Assembly: GCA_005503065.1 (NCBI GenBank)
Contig: SCOE01000022.1
Coordinates: 31,842-95,841, forward strand
Direction of reading: 5' to 3'
DNA: 64,000 nt
From: Comamonadaceae bacterium ALPHA2B
GTDB taxonomy: Bacteria; Pseudomonadota; Gammaproteobacteria; Burkholderiales; Burkholderiaceae_C
Position numbers and translations under genes: made by a program. How positions within the stretch are numbered: position 1 is the stretch's first letter; each line of letters opens with the position of its first letter. The notes beneath the pieces were generated by a model. That model did no database searches and was not told the origin of the DNA. It saw only the letters and a list, made by a program, of their open reading frames with translations. This document shows positions 40,125 through 47,769 of this stretch, piece by piece.

Positions 40125-40179
40125 CGCTCCCCCTCAAAGGGGCGCACCCAACGGCCCGGCCAAGCCGGTTGCGTGGGTG
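40125..40179. repeat. Hairpin-rich intergenic repeat, 'CCCGGCNAAGCCGG' family, copy 2
   Basis: CTCCCCCTCAAAGGGGCGCA then CGGCCCGGCCAAGCCGGTTG; about 80 percent identical to 37651-37702. It lies in the 124-bp gap between hslO and the carbonic-anhydrase-like gene. Confidence 0.65.
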
Positions 40180-40222
40180 CCTTGACAGGAGAAACGGCGC
40201 AGCAGCAGCGAGAGAACTTCAT

Positions 40223-40747
40223 TCAAGCGATCTTCTTCAGGCCCGAGGCGAAGCGCCGGGCGTTGTCCACGTAGTGCTCCGCACTCTGGCGCAGCTTTGC
40301 GGCGGTCGCCTCGTCGAGCGTGCGCACCACCTTGGCGGGCGAGCCGATGATGAGCGAGTTGTCGGGAAACTCCCTGCTCTCCGTCACCACGCTGCCCGCG
40401 CCGACGATGCAGTTGCGGCCGATCTTCGCGTTGTTCAAGATCACCGCCTGGATGCCGATGAGCGAGTTGTCGCCGATGGTGCAGCCATGCAGCATGACCT
40501 GGTGGCCGACGGTCACGTTCTCGCCGATGGTCAGCGGGCAGCCGACGTCGGCGTGCAGCACCGACAGGTCCTGGATGTTGCTGTTGCGGCCGATGGAAAG
40601 CTGCTCGGTGTCGCCGCGCAGCACGGCGCCGAACCACACGCTGCTGTCCACGTCCATCTTCACGTTGCCGATGACCCGGGCGCTGTCGGCCACCCAGGCG
40701 CCGGCGGCGAGTTGCGGCGCGACGCCGTCGAGTTCATAGAGGGCCAT
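40223..40747 (-). CDS. Gamma-carbonic anhydrase-like hexapeptide-repeat protein (YrdA/PaaY type)
   Basis: 174 residues. Left-handed beta-helix: repeated hexapeptides such as VIGNVKMDVDSSVWFGAVLR, IGRNSNIQD, IGENVTVGHQVMLHGCTIGD and IGIQAVILNNAKIGRN. The metal-site histidines appear at VLHAD, VGHQV and LHGC. Carbonic-anhydrase or acyl-CoA thioesterase activity is possible within this family; the physiological role is unclear. Confidence 0.9.
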   Translation of the reverse strand: MALYELDGVAPQLAAGAWVADSARVIGNVKMDVDSSVWFGAVLRGDTEQLSIGRNSNIQDLSVLHADVGCPLTIGENVTVGHQVMLHGCTIGDNSLIGIQAVILNNAKIGRNCIVGAGSVVTESREFPDNSLIIGSPAKVVRTLDEATAAKLRQSAEHYVDNARRFASGLKKIA

Positions 40748-40830
40748 TCGGGGAGTCTCCAGCGTGTTCGGATGTGGGGGGGATGAAGGCGCCCGCCGCA
40801 CAGGCGCGGGGCCGTCGGCGATGCGATCCC

Positions 40831-40836
40831 TAGAAT
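40831..40836 (+). promoter_or_regulatory. -10 hexamer of the DUF455 gene, leaderless configuration
   Basis: TAGAAT followed by 7 bases and the ATG at 40844. No Shine-Dalgarno is present. Confidence 0.5.
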
Positions 40837-40843
40837 TGTAGGG

Positions 40844-41662
40844 ATGCACCCCCGCCTGCGTGCCCTGCATGCGCTCCGCCTCACCGATCCCGAAGAAAAA
40901 GTGGCTGCAACGCGCGCCCTGTCTGCACAGGCAGCTACGGATTCGATAGCAGACGAGGCGTGGTGCGAGGCCGTGCGCGACGCGGACGACGAGTCCGGCG
41001 TGCCGGGCCGACCGGCCAAGCCGGTGCGCGTGTCGGCCACCGAGGTGCCGACGCGCTCACCCTTCACCGACGAAGGCCGCGCCGCGCTGGTCCATTCGAT
41101 CTGCCACATCGAATTCAACGCCATCAACCTCGCCCTCGACGCGATGTGGCGCTACGACGGCATGCCGGCGGCCTACTACCGCGACTGGCTGCGCGTGGCC
41201 GACGAGGAGGCGTACCACTTCACGCTGATCCACGCCCATCTGCAGACGATGGGCTGGCGCTACGGCGACTTCCCCGGTCACGACGGCCTGTGGACCATGT
41301 GCGAGAAGACGAAGGACGACGTGGTCGCCCGCATGGCCCTGGTGCCGCGCACGCTGGAGGCGCGCGGGCTCGACGCCACGCCGCTGATCCAGGCCAAGCT
41401 GCGCCGCGTGGCCACGCCCGACGCACTGCGGGCGGTGGACATCCTCGACGTCATCCTGCGCGACGAGATCGGCCACGTGGCCATCGGCAACCGCTGGTAC
41501 GCCTGGCTGTGCGATCGCGAGGGGCTCGATGCGCTGGCGCACTACCGCGTGCTGTACCGCCGCCACGAGGCGCCGCGGCTGAAGCCGCCCTTCAACCTCG
41601 AGGCGCGCGCCCGGGCCGGCTTCAGCGACGCCGAACTGCAAGCACTGCAGCAACCAGCCTGA
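40844..41662 (+). CDS. DUF455 family ferritin-like protein
   Basis: 272 residues, ferritin-like helical bundle of the DUF455 (MiaE-related) family. Candidate di-iron ligands are in VHSICHIEFNAINLAL, DEEAYHFTLIHAHL, and DVILRDEIGHVAIGNRWY. An oxidase/hydroxylase role is possible; function unestablished. Residues 17-36 (EEKVAATRALSAQAATDSIA) come from an antisense copy of the GCTA repeat, upstream of the conserved core. Confidence 0.88.
   Translation: MHPRLRALHALRLTDPEEKVAATRALSAQAATDSIADEAWCEAVRDADDESGVPGRPAKPVRVSATEVPTRSPFTDEGRAALVHSICHIEFNAINLALDAMWRYDGMPAAYYRDWLRVADEEAYHFTLIHAHLQTMGWRYGDFPGHDGLWTMCEKTKDDVVARMALVPRTLEARGLDATPLIQAKLRRVATPDALRAVDILDVILRDEIGHVAIGNRWYAWLCDREGLDALAHYRVLYRRHEAPRLKPPFNLEARARAGFSDAELQALQQPA
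40892..40950 (-). repeat. GCTA-type interspersed repeat, copy D (inside DUF455 gene, antisense)
   Basis: On the minus strand GCTATCGAATCCGTAGCTGC ... GCGCGTTGCAGCCACTTTTTC. The encoded VAAT-x-A-x-x-AQ pattern matches the mutL copy in the same frame. Confidence 0.8.
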
Positions 41663-41668
41663 GCCGTC

Positions 41669-42133
41669 TCAGGCCTTCGGCCGGCGCGACACCACCATCT
41701 TCGGCGAGAAGCGCTGCAGCACTTCGCCGCGCTGGTTGCGCGTCTCGCAGCGCATCACGACCATGCCGCGCTCGGGCCTGGAGCGCGAAGGGATGATCTC
41801 CATCACCTCGCTCTCGACGTGCAGCACGTCGTCCGGCCGCGTCGGCTGCGGCCAGGCCACCTCGCCACCCGAACCGATGATGCCGTCGGCCAGCGGAATG
41901 CCGCTTTCGACCAGCAGCTTCATCGTCAGCGCCGCGGTGTGCCAGCCGCTCGCGGCCAGGCCGCGGAAGAAGGTGTGCTGGGCCTTCTCCGGGTCGGTGT
42001 GGAAGGGCTGCGGATCGAATTCGCGCGCAAAGGCGATGATCTGCGCGGCGTCGAGCGCATGCTCGCCGCTGGTGAAGCGGTCGCCGACGTGGAGGTCTTC
42101 GAGGTACAGGCGGGGCGGGCTGGAATCGCTCAT
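41669..42133 (-). CDS. MaoC-like hotdog-fold dehydratase
   Basis: 154 residues. MaoC/R-hydratase features: LYLEDLHVGDRFTSGEHALD, FAREFDPQPFHTDPEKAQHT (hydratase-2 motif with the Asp/His pair) and FFRGLAASGWHTAAL. Probably hydrates an enoyl-CoA. It follows the thiolase gene by 67 bp on the same strand, so a beta-oxidation-like or aromatic-acid route controlled by the nearby TetR repressor is likely. Confidence 0.88.
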   Translation of the reverse strand: MSDSSPPRLYLEDLHVGDRFTSGEHALDAAQIIAFAREFDPQPFHTDPEKAQHTFFRGLAASGWHTAALTMKLLVESGIPLADGIIGSGGEVAWPQPTRPDDVLHVESEVMEIIPSRSRPERGMVVMRCETRNQRGEVLQRFSPKMVVSRRPKA

Positions 42134-42200
42134 GGCTGGGCTCCGTGTGAATCCGCCGACGGCGGCCGCGCGATTGTGAAGTGTCGGGCCACGCAATCCA

Positions 42201-43334
42201 TCAAGGCCGCTCGAGCACCGTCGCGATCCCCTGGCCGCCGCCGATGCACTGCGTCGACAGCGCATAGCGCCCCTTTTCGCGGGCCAGCAGCGCAGCCGCC
42301 TTGCCGGTGATGCGAGCACCCGTGGCGCCCAGCGGATGGCCGATAGCCAGGCCGCCACCGTCGATGTTCACGGTCGCCGGGTCCAGGCCCAGGTCGCGGA
42401 TGCAGGCCAGCGCCTGCGAGGAGAAGGCCTCGTTGATCTCCACCACGTCGAGCTGGTCGACCGCGAGGCCGGCGCGCGCCAGCGCCTTGCGTGTGGCCGG
42501 GATGGGCCCGATGCCCATGATGGCCGGATCGACGCCCACGGTGGCAAAGCTGCGCACGCGCGCCAGCGGCGCGAGGCCGTACCGCGCCGCGAAGTCGTCG
42601 CTGGTCACCAGCACCGCCGCGGCGCCGTCGGTCAGGGGCGAGGAGGTGCCCGCCGTGACCACGCCATCGGGCCGGAAGGCCGGCTTGAGCCCGGCCAGCG
42701 CTTCCAGCGTGGTGCCGGGGCGGATGCAGCCGTCGGCATCGACGACCTCGCCATCGGGCAGGCGGATGGACACGATCTCCGCGGCCAGCCGACCCTCCTC
42801 GCGCGCCCGGGCCGCCTTCTGGTGCGACTGCAGCGCCAGCAGTTCCTGGTCGGCACGGCTCACCTGCCAGCGTTCGGCCACGTTCTCGGCCGTCTCGCCC
42901 ATCGACAGGTAGGCCGCGGTGTTCGCCAGCAGCTCGGGGTTGGGCGAGAAGTTGAAGCCGCCCTGCGGCACCATCGTCATCGACTCCACGCCCACGCAGA
43001 GAAAAGCCTCGCCCATGCCGGCCTCGATCTGCGCCGCGGCGATGTGCACCGCCTGCATCGACGAGCCGCAGAAGCGGTTCACCGTCATGCCGCCCACGGC
43101 CTCGGGCAGGCCGGCCAGCAGGCCGACGATGCGCGCCAGGTTGTTGCCCTGCGCCGCCTCGGGGTAGGCGCAGCCGAGGATCACGTCCTCCAGCAGCGCG
43201 GGGTCGAGGTCGGTGCGCGCCAGCAGGCCTTTCACGACCTCGGCGGCCAGCGTGTCGGGCCGCACCTCGGCGAGCCGGCCCTTGCGGGCGAAGTGGAACG
43301 GCGAACGCGCATAGGCGCCGATGAGGGCTTTCAT
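42201..43334 (-). CDS. Acetyl-CoA acyltransferase (thiolase)
   Basis: 377 residues from the ATG at 43334. Active-site Cys in NRFCGSSMQAVHIAAA; GEAF-like NEAFSSQALACIRDLG; the His in GGLAIGHPLGATGARI; and the second Cys in STQCIGGGQGIA. Degradative thiolase of the FadA/PcaF group, cleaving 3-ketoacyl-CoA. A perfect TetR-type palindrome lies 26 bp upstream of the start. Confidence 0.92.
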   Translation of the reverse strand: MKALIGAYARSPFHFARKGRLAEVRPDTLAAEVVKGLLARTDLDPALLEDVILGCAYPEAAQGNNLARIVGLLAGLPEAVGGMTVNRFCGSSMQAVHIAAAQIEAGMGEAFLCVGVESMTMVPQGGFNFSPNPELLANTAAYLSMGETAENVAERWQVSRADQELLALQSHQKAARAREEGRLAAEIVSIRLPDGEVVDADGCIRPGTTLEALAGLKPAFRPDGVVTAGTSSPLTDGAAAVLVTSDDFAARYGLAPLARVRSFATVGVDPAIMGIGPIPATRKALARAGLAVDQLDVVEINEAFSSQALACIRDLGLDPATVNIDGGGLAIGHPLGATGARITGKAAALLAREKGRYALSTQCIGGGQGIATVLERP

Positions 43335-43359
43335 GGATCGATCTCCTTGCATAGACTAC

Positions 43360-43373
43360 CTACCGATCGGTAG
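43360..43373. promoter_or_regulatory. Candidate TetR operator upstream of thiolase
   Basis: CTACCGATCGGTAG, a perfect 14-bp palindrome, 26 bp before the thiolase ATG, in the gap between the thiolase and tetR genes. It resembles the palindrome at 43992-44009 (GCCTAC...GTAGGC), pointing to one regulator for both. Confidence 0.65.
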
Positions 43374-43425
43374 TTTTCCCGGTCGAAGAAAAGGGCATGC
43401 GATGCATGCCCCACGGAACGGCGCT

Positions 43426-43989
43426 TCAGTCCAGCAGCACCGCGCGCAGCTGGGTCGTCACCTCGTCGAAATCGCGCACGCGCCCGCTCATGCGGGCCGT
43501 GATGAGCGCGCCCTGGCAGGTCGCGTAGATCCAGGCCGCCTGCCGTCCAGCCAGCGCCGCATCGCGCCCGAGTTGGCCCAGCACGCCGGCCAGCCAGCGC
43601 ACCTGCGCCTGGCGCAGGCCCTGCACGGCCGCCTGCAGGTCCTCGTTGATGCAGGCCCAGCCGGGTACCAGCGCCCCCGCCGGGCAGACGGCCGAGCCGG
43701 CCTGCAGGCCGTTGCGGTACATGCGGAAGTACGCATCCAGCCGCTCGTCGGGTGCGCCGGCGCGCCGCGCGGCCCAGGCGTCGAAGGCCTGCGCCGCCTC
43801 CTTCAGCACCTCGATGCCCAGCGCTTCCTTGGTCGGGAAGTGGTGGTAGAGGCTGGCCTTGCGCACGCCGACGGCGTCGGCCACGTCCTGGAAGCTGAAG
43901 CCCAGGTACGAGCGCGTCTGGACCAGCTCGCGCCCGACGCGCAGGATCTCGTCGCGCGTGCTGAAGGCGGAGGGGTTGCCGGCGGCCAT
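43426..43989 (-). CDS. TetR/AcrR-family transcriptional regulator
   Basis: 187 residues. N-terminal HTH: GFSFQDVADAVGVRKASLYH followed by HFPTKEALGIEVL (about residues 30-62). The C-terminal ligand domain resembles the TetR_C_33/YxaF-type. It is transcribed in the same direction as the thiolase-maoC genes. A palindrome covers its own -10 region, and a related one precedes the thiolase gene, so repression of both, relieved by an acyl-CoA-like ligand, is the simplest model. Confidence 0.9.
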   Translation of the reverse strand: MAAGNPSAFSTRDEILRVGRELVQTRSYLGFSFQDVADAVGVRKASLYHHFPTKEALGIEVLKEAAQAFDAWAARRAGAPDERLDAYFRMYRNGLQAGSAVCPAGALVPGWACINEDLQAAVQGLRQAQVRWLAGVLGQLGRDAALAGRQAAWIYATCQGALITARMSGRVRDFDEVTTQLRAVLLD

Positions 43990-43991
43990 TG

Positions 43992-44009
43992 GCCTACTAT
44001 AAGGTAGGC
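43992..44009 (-). promoter_or_regulatory. tetR promoter -10 inside a palindromic operator
   Basis: GCCTACTATAAGGTAGGC has 6-bp perfect arms around a 6-bp centre. On the minus strand TATAGT (43996-44001) is a -10 hexamer ending 6 bases before the tetR ATG. Binding here would block initiation directly: autoregulation of a probably leaderless mRNA. Confidence 0.6.
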
Positions 44010-44048
44010 TGAGCTCGCCCGCAATCGACGGGATTTCGCGCCCTCCGG

Positions 44049-45047
44049 CTAGTCGGCCTTGATCCCGGCAGCCCGGATGATGCGGCCGTTGCTCTCGTAC
44101 TCGCCGAGGATCTCGCGGGCGAAGTCGCCGGGGCTGCCGCCGGTGGGCACGTTGTCGGTGGCCGTGAGCTTGGCGCGCAGCTCGGGGCTGGCCAGGGCCT
44201 TGTTGATCTCGGCGTTGTAGCGCGACACCAGCGCTGGTGGCAGCGCGGCCGGCGCGAAGACGCCGAACTGCGACGACAGGTTGGCCGCGCGGTACCCCAG
44301 CTCGGCCAGCGTCGGCACCTGCGGCAGCGTATCGAGCCGCGTTGGCGCGCCCACCGCCAGCGGGCGCAGCTTGCCGGCCTGGATCTGCGCCGCGACGGCC
44401 GGCCCGGCATTGGTCGACAGCACCTCGAACTGGCCCGACAGCGCGTCGTTCATCTGCTGGCCGCCGCCCTTGTAGGGGATGTGGGTGATGTCCGCCCGCG
44501 CTGCCGCACGCAGCTGCTCCAGCATGATGTGGCCCAGCGACGCCGGTCCCGAAGTGGCCCAGCGCACGGCCCCGGGCTGCGCGCGGGCGACATCCATCAG
44601 TGCCGCGAAGTCCGTGCTGGTGCTGGCCGGCGTGGCCAGCAGCAGCACGGGCGAGTACATCACGCTGGCCACCGGCGCCACGTCGCGCAAGGGGTCGTAG
44701 GGCAGCTTGCCCAGGTGCGGGCTCAGCACCAGCGGGCTGATGGCCGCGAAGCCCAGCGTCGCGCCGTCGGGGGCGGCCTTGGCCACCAGGTCCATGCCGA
44801 TCGCGCCGCTGGCACCGGCGCGGTTGTCGACGATCACCGTGTTGCCCATCTGTGCGGCCAGCCGGTCGGCCAGGGCGCGGGCCACCACGTCGCTCACGCC
44901 GCCCGCCGGGTAGGCGACGATTAAGCGAACGGTGCGCGGCAGTTCCTGCGCGTGCGCCGGGCGCATGAGGCCCGCGGCGCCCATGGCAGCGAGGCCGAGC
45001 GCGGCCCGAAGAAAGGGGCGCCGGCCCGTGTCAGTCGACATGTTCAT
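44049..45047 (-). CDS. Bug/TctC-family periplasmic solute-binding protein
   Basis: 332 residues from the ATG at 45047; a second ATG two codons later is also possible. A twin-arginine-like signal (GRRPFLRAALGLAAMGAAGL) ends at AHA-QE. The mature protein has the TctC hallmarks VRLIVAYPAGGVSDVVARAL, VDNRAGASGAIGMDLVAKA and HIPYKGGGQQMNDALSGQ. These receptors bind carboxylates for tripartite TctAB transporters, but no tctA/tctB is nearby. It follows a second Bug gene by 8 bp. Confidence 0.93.
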   Translation of the reverse strand: MNMSTDTGRRPFLRAALGLAAMGAAGLMRPAHAQELPRTVRLIVAYPAGGVSDVVARALADRLAAQMGNTVIVDNRAGASGAIGMDLVAKAAPDGATLGFAAISPLVLSPHLGKLPYDPLRDVAPVASVMYSPVLLLATPASTSTDFAALMDVARAQPGAVRWATSGPASLGHIMLEQLRAAARADITHIPYKGGGQQMNDALSGQFEVLSTNAGPAVAAQIQAGKLRPLAVGAPTRLDTLPQVPTLAELGYRAANLSSQFGVFAPAALPPALVSRYNAEINKALASPELRAKLTATDNVPTGGSPGDFAREILGEYESNGRIIRAAGIKAD

Positions 45048-45055
45048 GCGTTCGA

Positions 45056-46051
45056 TCAATCGAGTTGCAGCTTGCGTTCACGAATCAGCTTCGCCCATTT
45101 CTCGTTGTCGGCCTTCACGAAGGCCGAGAACTCCGCCGGCCCGAGCGAATGCACCTCGGCCCCCGCCGTGGCGAACTTGGCCTGGACCTCGGGCTGCGCG
45201 AGCGCCTTGGCCAGCTCGGCCGACAGGCGCTCCACAACGTCCTTCGGCATGCCGGCCGGGCCGACGAGCCCCTGGAAGCCCACCGACTCCATGCCGCCCA
45301 GTCCCAGTTCCTTGACCGTCGGCACGTCCGGCAGTTGCGGATCGCGCTTCGGTCCCGTGACGGCCAGCGCCTTGAGCTTGCCGCCCTTGACCTGCGGCAG
45401 CAGCACGCTGCCGGCGTCGATGAGGATCTGCGTCTGGCCGCCGATCAGGTCCTGCACCGCGGGCGCGCTGCCCTTGTAGGGAACGTGCGTCATGTCCAGC
45501 CCGGCGACCTGGTTCATGAGCTCGCCGTTGAGGTGCGTCGAGGTGCCGTTGCCGCCCGAGGCGAAGTTCACCTTGCCGCCCTGCTGCTTGGCCCAGGCCA
45601 CGAATTCCTTGAGGTTCTTCGCCGGATGGTCGGGCCGCGTCACCGCGATGTAGCTGCCCTGGCTGATCTGGCCGATGTAGGTGAATTGCTTGATCGGGTC
45701 GTAGGGCGGCTTGGACTGCAGGTACGGCGCGATCGCGAACGGCCCCGTGTTGGCCAGCAGCAGCGTGTAGCCGTCGGGCGGCTGCCGCGTGAGTTCGGTG
45801 GCGGCGATCATCCCGCTGGCACCCGGCTTGTAGTCGACCACGATCTGCTGCTTGAGCGCCTCCTGCATCGGCACCTGCACCGTGCGCGCCGCGAAGTCGA
45901 TGCCCCCGCCCGGTGGGTAGCCCACGACGAGGCGGATGGGCTTGGCCGCGGGATAGGCCTGGGCTGCGGCCAAGCCGCTGCCCAGCGCGGCGGCCACGGT
46001 CAATGCGCCCAGCGCGAGGGGCCGCGTCCAGCGGCGTGTCTGTGTCGTCAT
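45056..46051 (-). CDS. Bug/TctC-family periplasmic solute-binding protein
   Basis: 331 residues with a Sec signal (ALGALTVAAALGSGLAAAQA). Family segments: IRLVVGYPPGGGIDFAARTV, VDYKPGASGMIAATELT and HVPYKGSAPAVQDLIGGQTQ. Its ATG overlaps the stop of the DUF72 gene (ATGA). Orphan receptor; the carboxylate ligand is unknown. Confidence 0.93.
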   Translation of the reverse strand: MTTQTRRWTRPLALGALTVAAALGSGLAAAQAYPAAKPIRLVVGYPPGGGIDFAARTVQVPMQEALKQQIVVDYKPGASGMIAATELTRQPPDGYTLLLANTGPFAIAPYLQSKPPYDPIKQFTYIGQISQGSYIAVTRPDHPAKNLKEFVAWAKQQGGKVNFASGGNGTSTHLNGELMNQVAGLDMTHVPYKGSAPAVQDLIGGQTQILIDAGSVLLPQVKGGKLKALAVTGPKRDPQLPDVPTVKELGLGGMESVGFQGLVGPAGMPKDVVERLSAELAKALAQPEVQAKFATAGAEVHSLGPAEFSAFVKADNEKWAKLIRERKLQLD

Positions 46052-46824
46052 GTCGTCTCCTGGTTGATTCGATGCGATAGCCGCGCCTTGAGCGTCAGCG
46101 CGTTGCCGACGGCTTCACCGCCGGCGGTGTTGTCGAGGATGCACCAGCAGGCCGCGCCTGCGTCGCGCGCCTGCTGCAGGCGCAGCGCCAGCCGGTCCAG
46201 CAGCGCCTCGTCGTAGGCCGACCAGTACACGCGCGGGCGCCCGTGCAGCCGAAGGTACACCAGTTGCGGCCAGCCGCCCGGCCATTCGCCGCCGGCCTGC
46301 AGCACCGGATCGGCCAGCACGCGCGCGACGCGTTGCCCTGCCAGTTGCGCATCGACCTCGGGCGTGAACCACGACGCATGGCGCGGTTCGATCGCGACCG
46401 GGCCCCCGTATCGCCGTCGCAGATCGGCAAGGAAGCGCCGCGCCACGGCGGCATCGAAGGCATGGCTCGGCGCGAGCTGGATCAGCAGGCAGCCCAGCTT
46501 CGGACCGAGCCCGTCGACCTCGCCGAGAAACGCATCGAGCGCATCGCGCGCCCCCTGGAGGCGCGCCTCGTGCGTGATGGACTTCGGCAGCTTGACGGCG
46601 AACCGGAAGTGCGCCGGCGTCGACGCGGCCCAGCGCGCGTAAGTCTCCGTGCGATGCGGGCGGTAGAAGCTGGTGTCGATCTCGGCCGCGTCGAAGCGCG
46701 CCGCATAGCGTTCGAGATGGCTGCCCTCGGCCGGGAAGCGCGGCCACTGCGTACGGGGCAGGCTCCATCCCGCGCAGCCCACGCGGATGGCGGGCGCCTC
46801 AGCCACGCGGGTGGTGTTGCGCAT
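46048..46824 (-). CDS. DUF72 family protein (YecE-like)
   Basis: 258 residues, TIM-barrel-like DUF72: RVGCAGWSLPRTQWPRFPAE, YAARFDAAEIDTSFYRPHR, RFAVKLPKSITHEARL and a C-terminal CWCILDNTAGGEAVGNAL. Function unknown; a nuclease or nucleotide-related role has been proposed for relatives. Its start overlaps the 3' end of xerD by 26 bp, so it is co-transcribed with xerD. Confidence 0.88.
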   Translation of the reverse strand: MRNTTRVAEAPAIRVGCAGWSLPRTQWPRFPAEGSHLERYAARFDAAEIDTSFYRPHRTETYARWAASTPAHFRFAVKLPKSITHEARLQGARDALDAFLGEVDGLGPKLGCLLIQLAPSHAFDAAVARRFLADLRRRYGGPVAIEPRHASWFTPEVDAQLAGQRVARVLADPVLQAGGEWPGGWPQLVYLRLHGRPRVYWSAYDEALLDRLALRLQQARDAGAACWCILDNTAGGEAVGNALTLKARLSHRINQETT

Positions 46825-47707
46825 GCAGCTGTTTCAGGCGTTCGCGCGCCACGTGCGTGTAGATGGTCGTGGTCGAGATGTCCGCATGTCCCAGGAGCAA
46901 CTGCACGGCGCGCAGGTCGGCCCCGTGGTTCAGCAGGTGCGTGGCGAAGGCATGGCGCAGCGTGTGGGGCGACAGCGGCACGTGGATGCCCGCCGCCGCC
47001 GCCTGCTTCTTGACGATGACCCAGAACATCGCACGCGTCATGCCGGCGCCGCGCGACGTGACGAAGAAGTCCGCCGTCTGCTGCCCGCCGAGGATCACCG
47101 GGCGCGCGTCGGCCAAATAGCGCTCGATCCAGCGCCGGGCTTCCTGGCCGAAGGGCACCAGCCGCTCCTTGTTGCCCTTGCCCAGGACGCGCAGCACGCC
47201 GTCGTTCAGGCTCAGGTCGAAGGTCTTCATCGCCACCAACTCGCTCACGCGCAGGCCGCTGGCGTACATCAGCTCCAGCATCGCGCGGTCGCGCAGGCCC
47301 AGCGGCGTGCCGAGGTCGGGCGCCGCGAGCAGCGCGTCGACCTGCGATTCGCTCAGCGTCTTGGGCACGCGCAGCGCCTGGCGCGCGGGCACGAGGCGCA
47401 GCGTGGGGTCGGCCGCGATGCGCCGCTCGCGCAGCGCCCATCGGTAATAGCGCTTGAACACCGTGAGCCGCCGGTTGGCCGAGGTCGCCTTGCCCTTGTC
47501 GGCCATGCGTGCGCCCATGTAGGCCTGCAGGTCATGCTCGCGCGCGGCGTCCATCGCCAGCCCGCGTCCGGCCAGCCACTGGCCGAAGAGTGCGAGGTCG
47601 CGCCGGTAGGCCGCCAGGGTGTTCTTGGCCAGGCCGTGCTCGAGCCAGAGCGCGTCGATGAACTCGTCGATCTCGGGGGTGGGCGGGGCGGCGGCCTCGG
47701 CGGTCAT
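46799..47707 (-). CDS. xerD: Site-specific tyrosine recombinase XerD
   Basis: 302 residues. The N-terminal SAM-like domain is about residues 10-95. Catalytic residues are visible: Arg in ASGLRVSELVAM, Lys in GKGNKERLVP, His/Arg in SPHTLRHAFATHLL, His in LLLGHADISTTTIYTHV and the nucleophile Tyr in that same segment. With XerC it resolves chromosome dimers at dif. Preceded by AEAAAPPTPEIDEFIDAL. No integrase-type accessory genes nearby, so it is the housekeeping recombinase. Confidence 0.93.
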   Translation of the reverse strand: MTAEAAAPPTPEIDEFIDALWLEHGLAKNTLAAYRRDLALFGQWLAGRGLAMDAAREHDLQAYMGARMADKGKATSANRRLTVFKRYYRWALRERRIAADPTLRLVPARQALRVPKTLSESQVDALLAAPDLGTPLGLRDRAMLELMYASGLRVSELVAMKTFDLSLNDGVLRVLGKGNKERLVPFGQEARRWIERYLADARPVILGGQQTADFFVTSRGAGMTRAMFWVIVKKQAAAAGIHVPLSPHTLRHAFATHLLNHGADLRAVQLLLGHADISTTTIYTHVARERLKQLHAQHHPRG

Positions 47708-47720
47708 CGCACGAAGATAG

Positions 47721-47750
47721 CAAAAGAAAGGGCCGCCCGAAGGCGGCCCC
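47721..47750 (-). terminator. Intrinsic terminator of the third Bug gene
   Basis: On the minus strand GGGCCGCC-TTCG-GGCGGCCC followed by TTTCTTTT. It lies 20 bp after the stop at 47770 and upstream of xerD. Confidence 0.85.
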
Positions 47751-47769
47751 TCCATGGAAGGCTTGCAGC

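Noticed and set aside
46060..46090. Possible further GCTA-family repeat at the DUF72/Bug junction (GATTCGATGCGATAGC)
   Set aside because: Only one side resembles the repeat; the middle and tail boxes are missing.
46799..47707. Integrase of a mobile island
   Set aside because: Sequence and context fit housekeeping XerD; no att repeats, tRNA or phage genes nearby.
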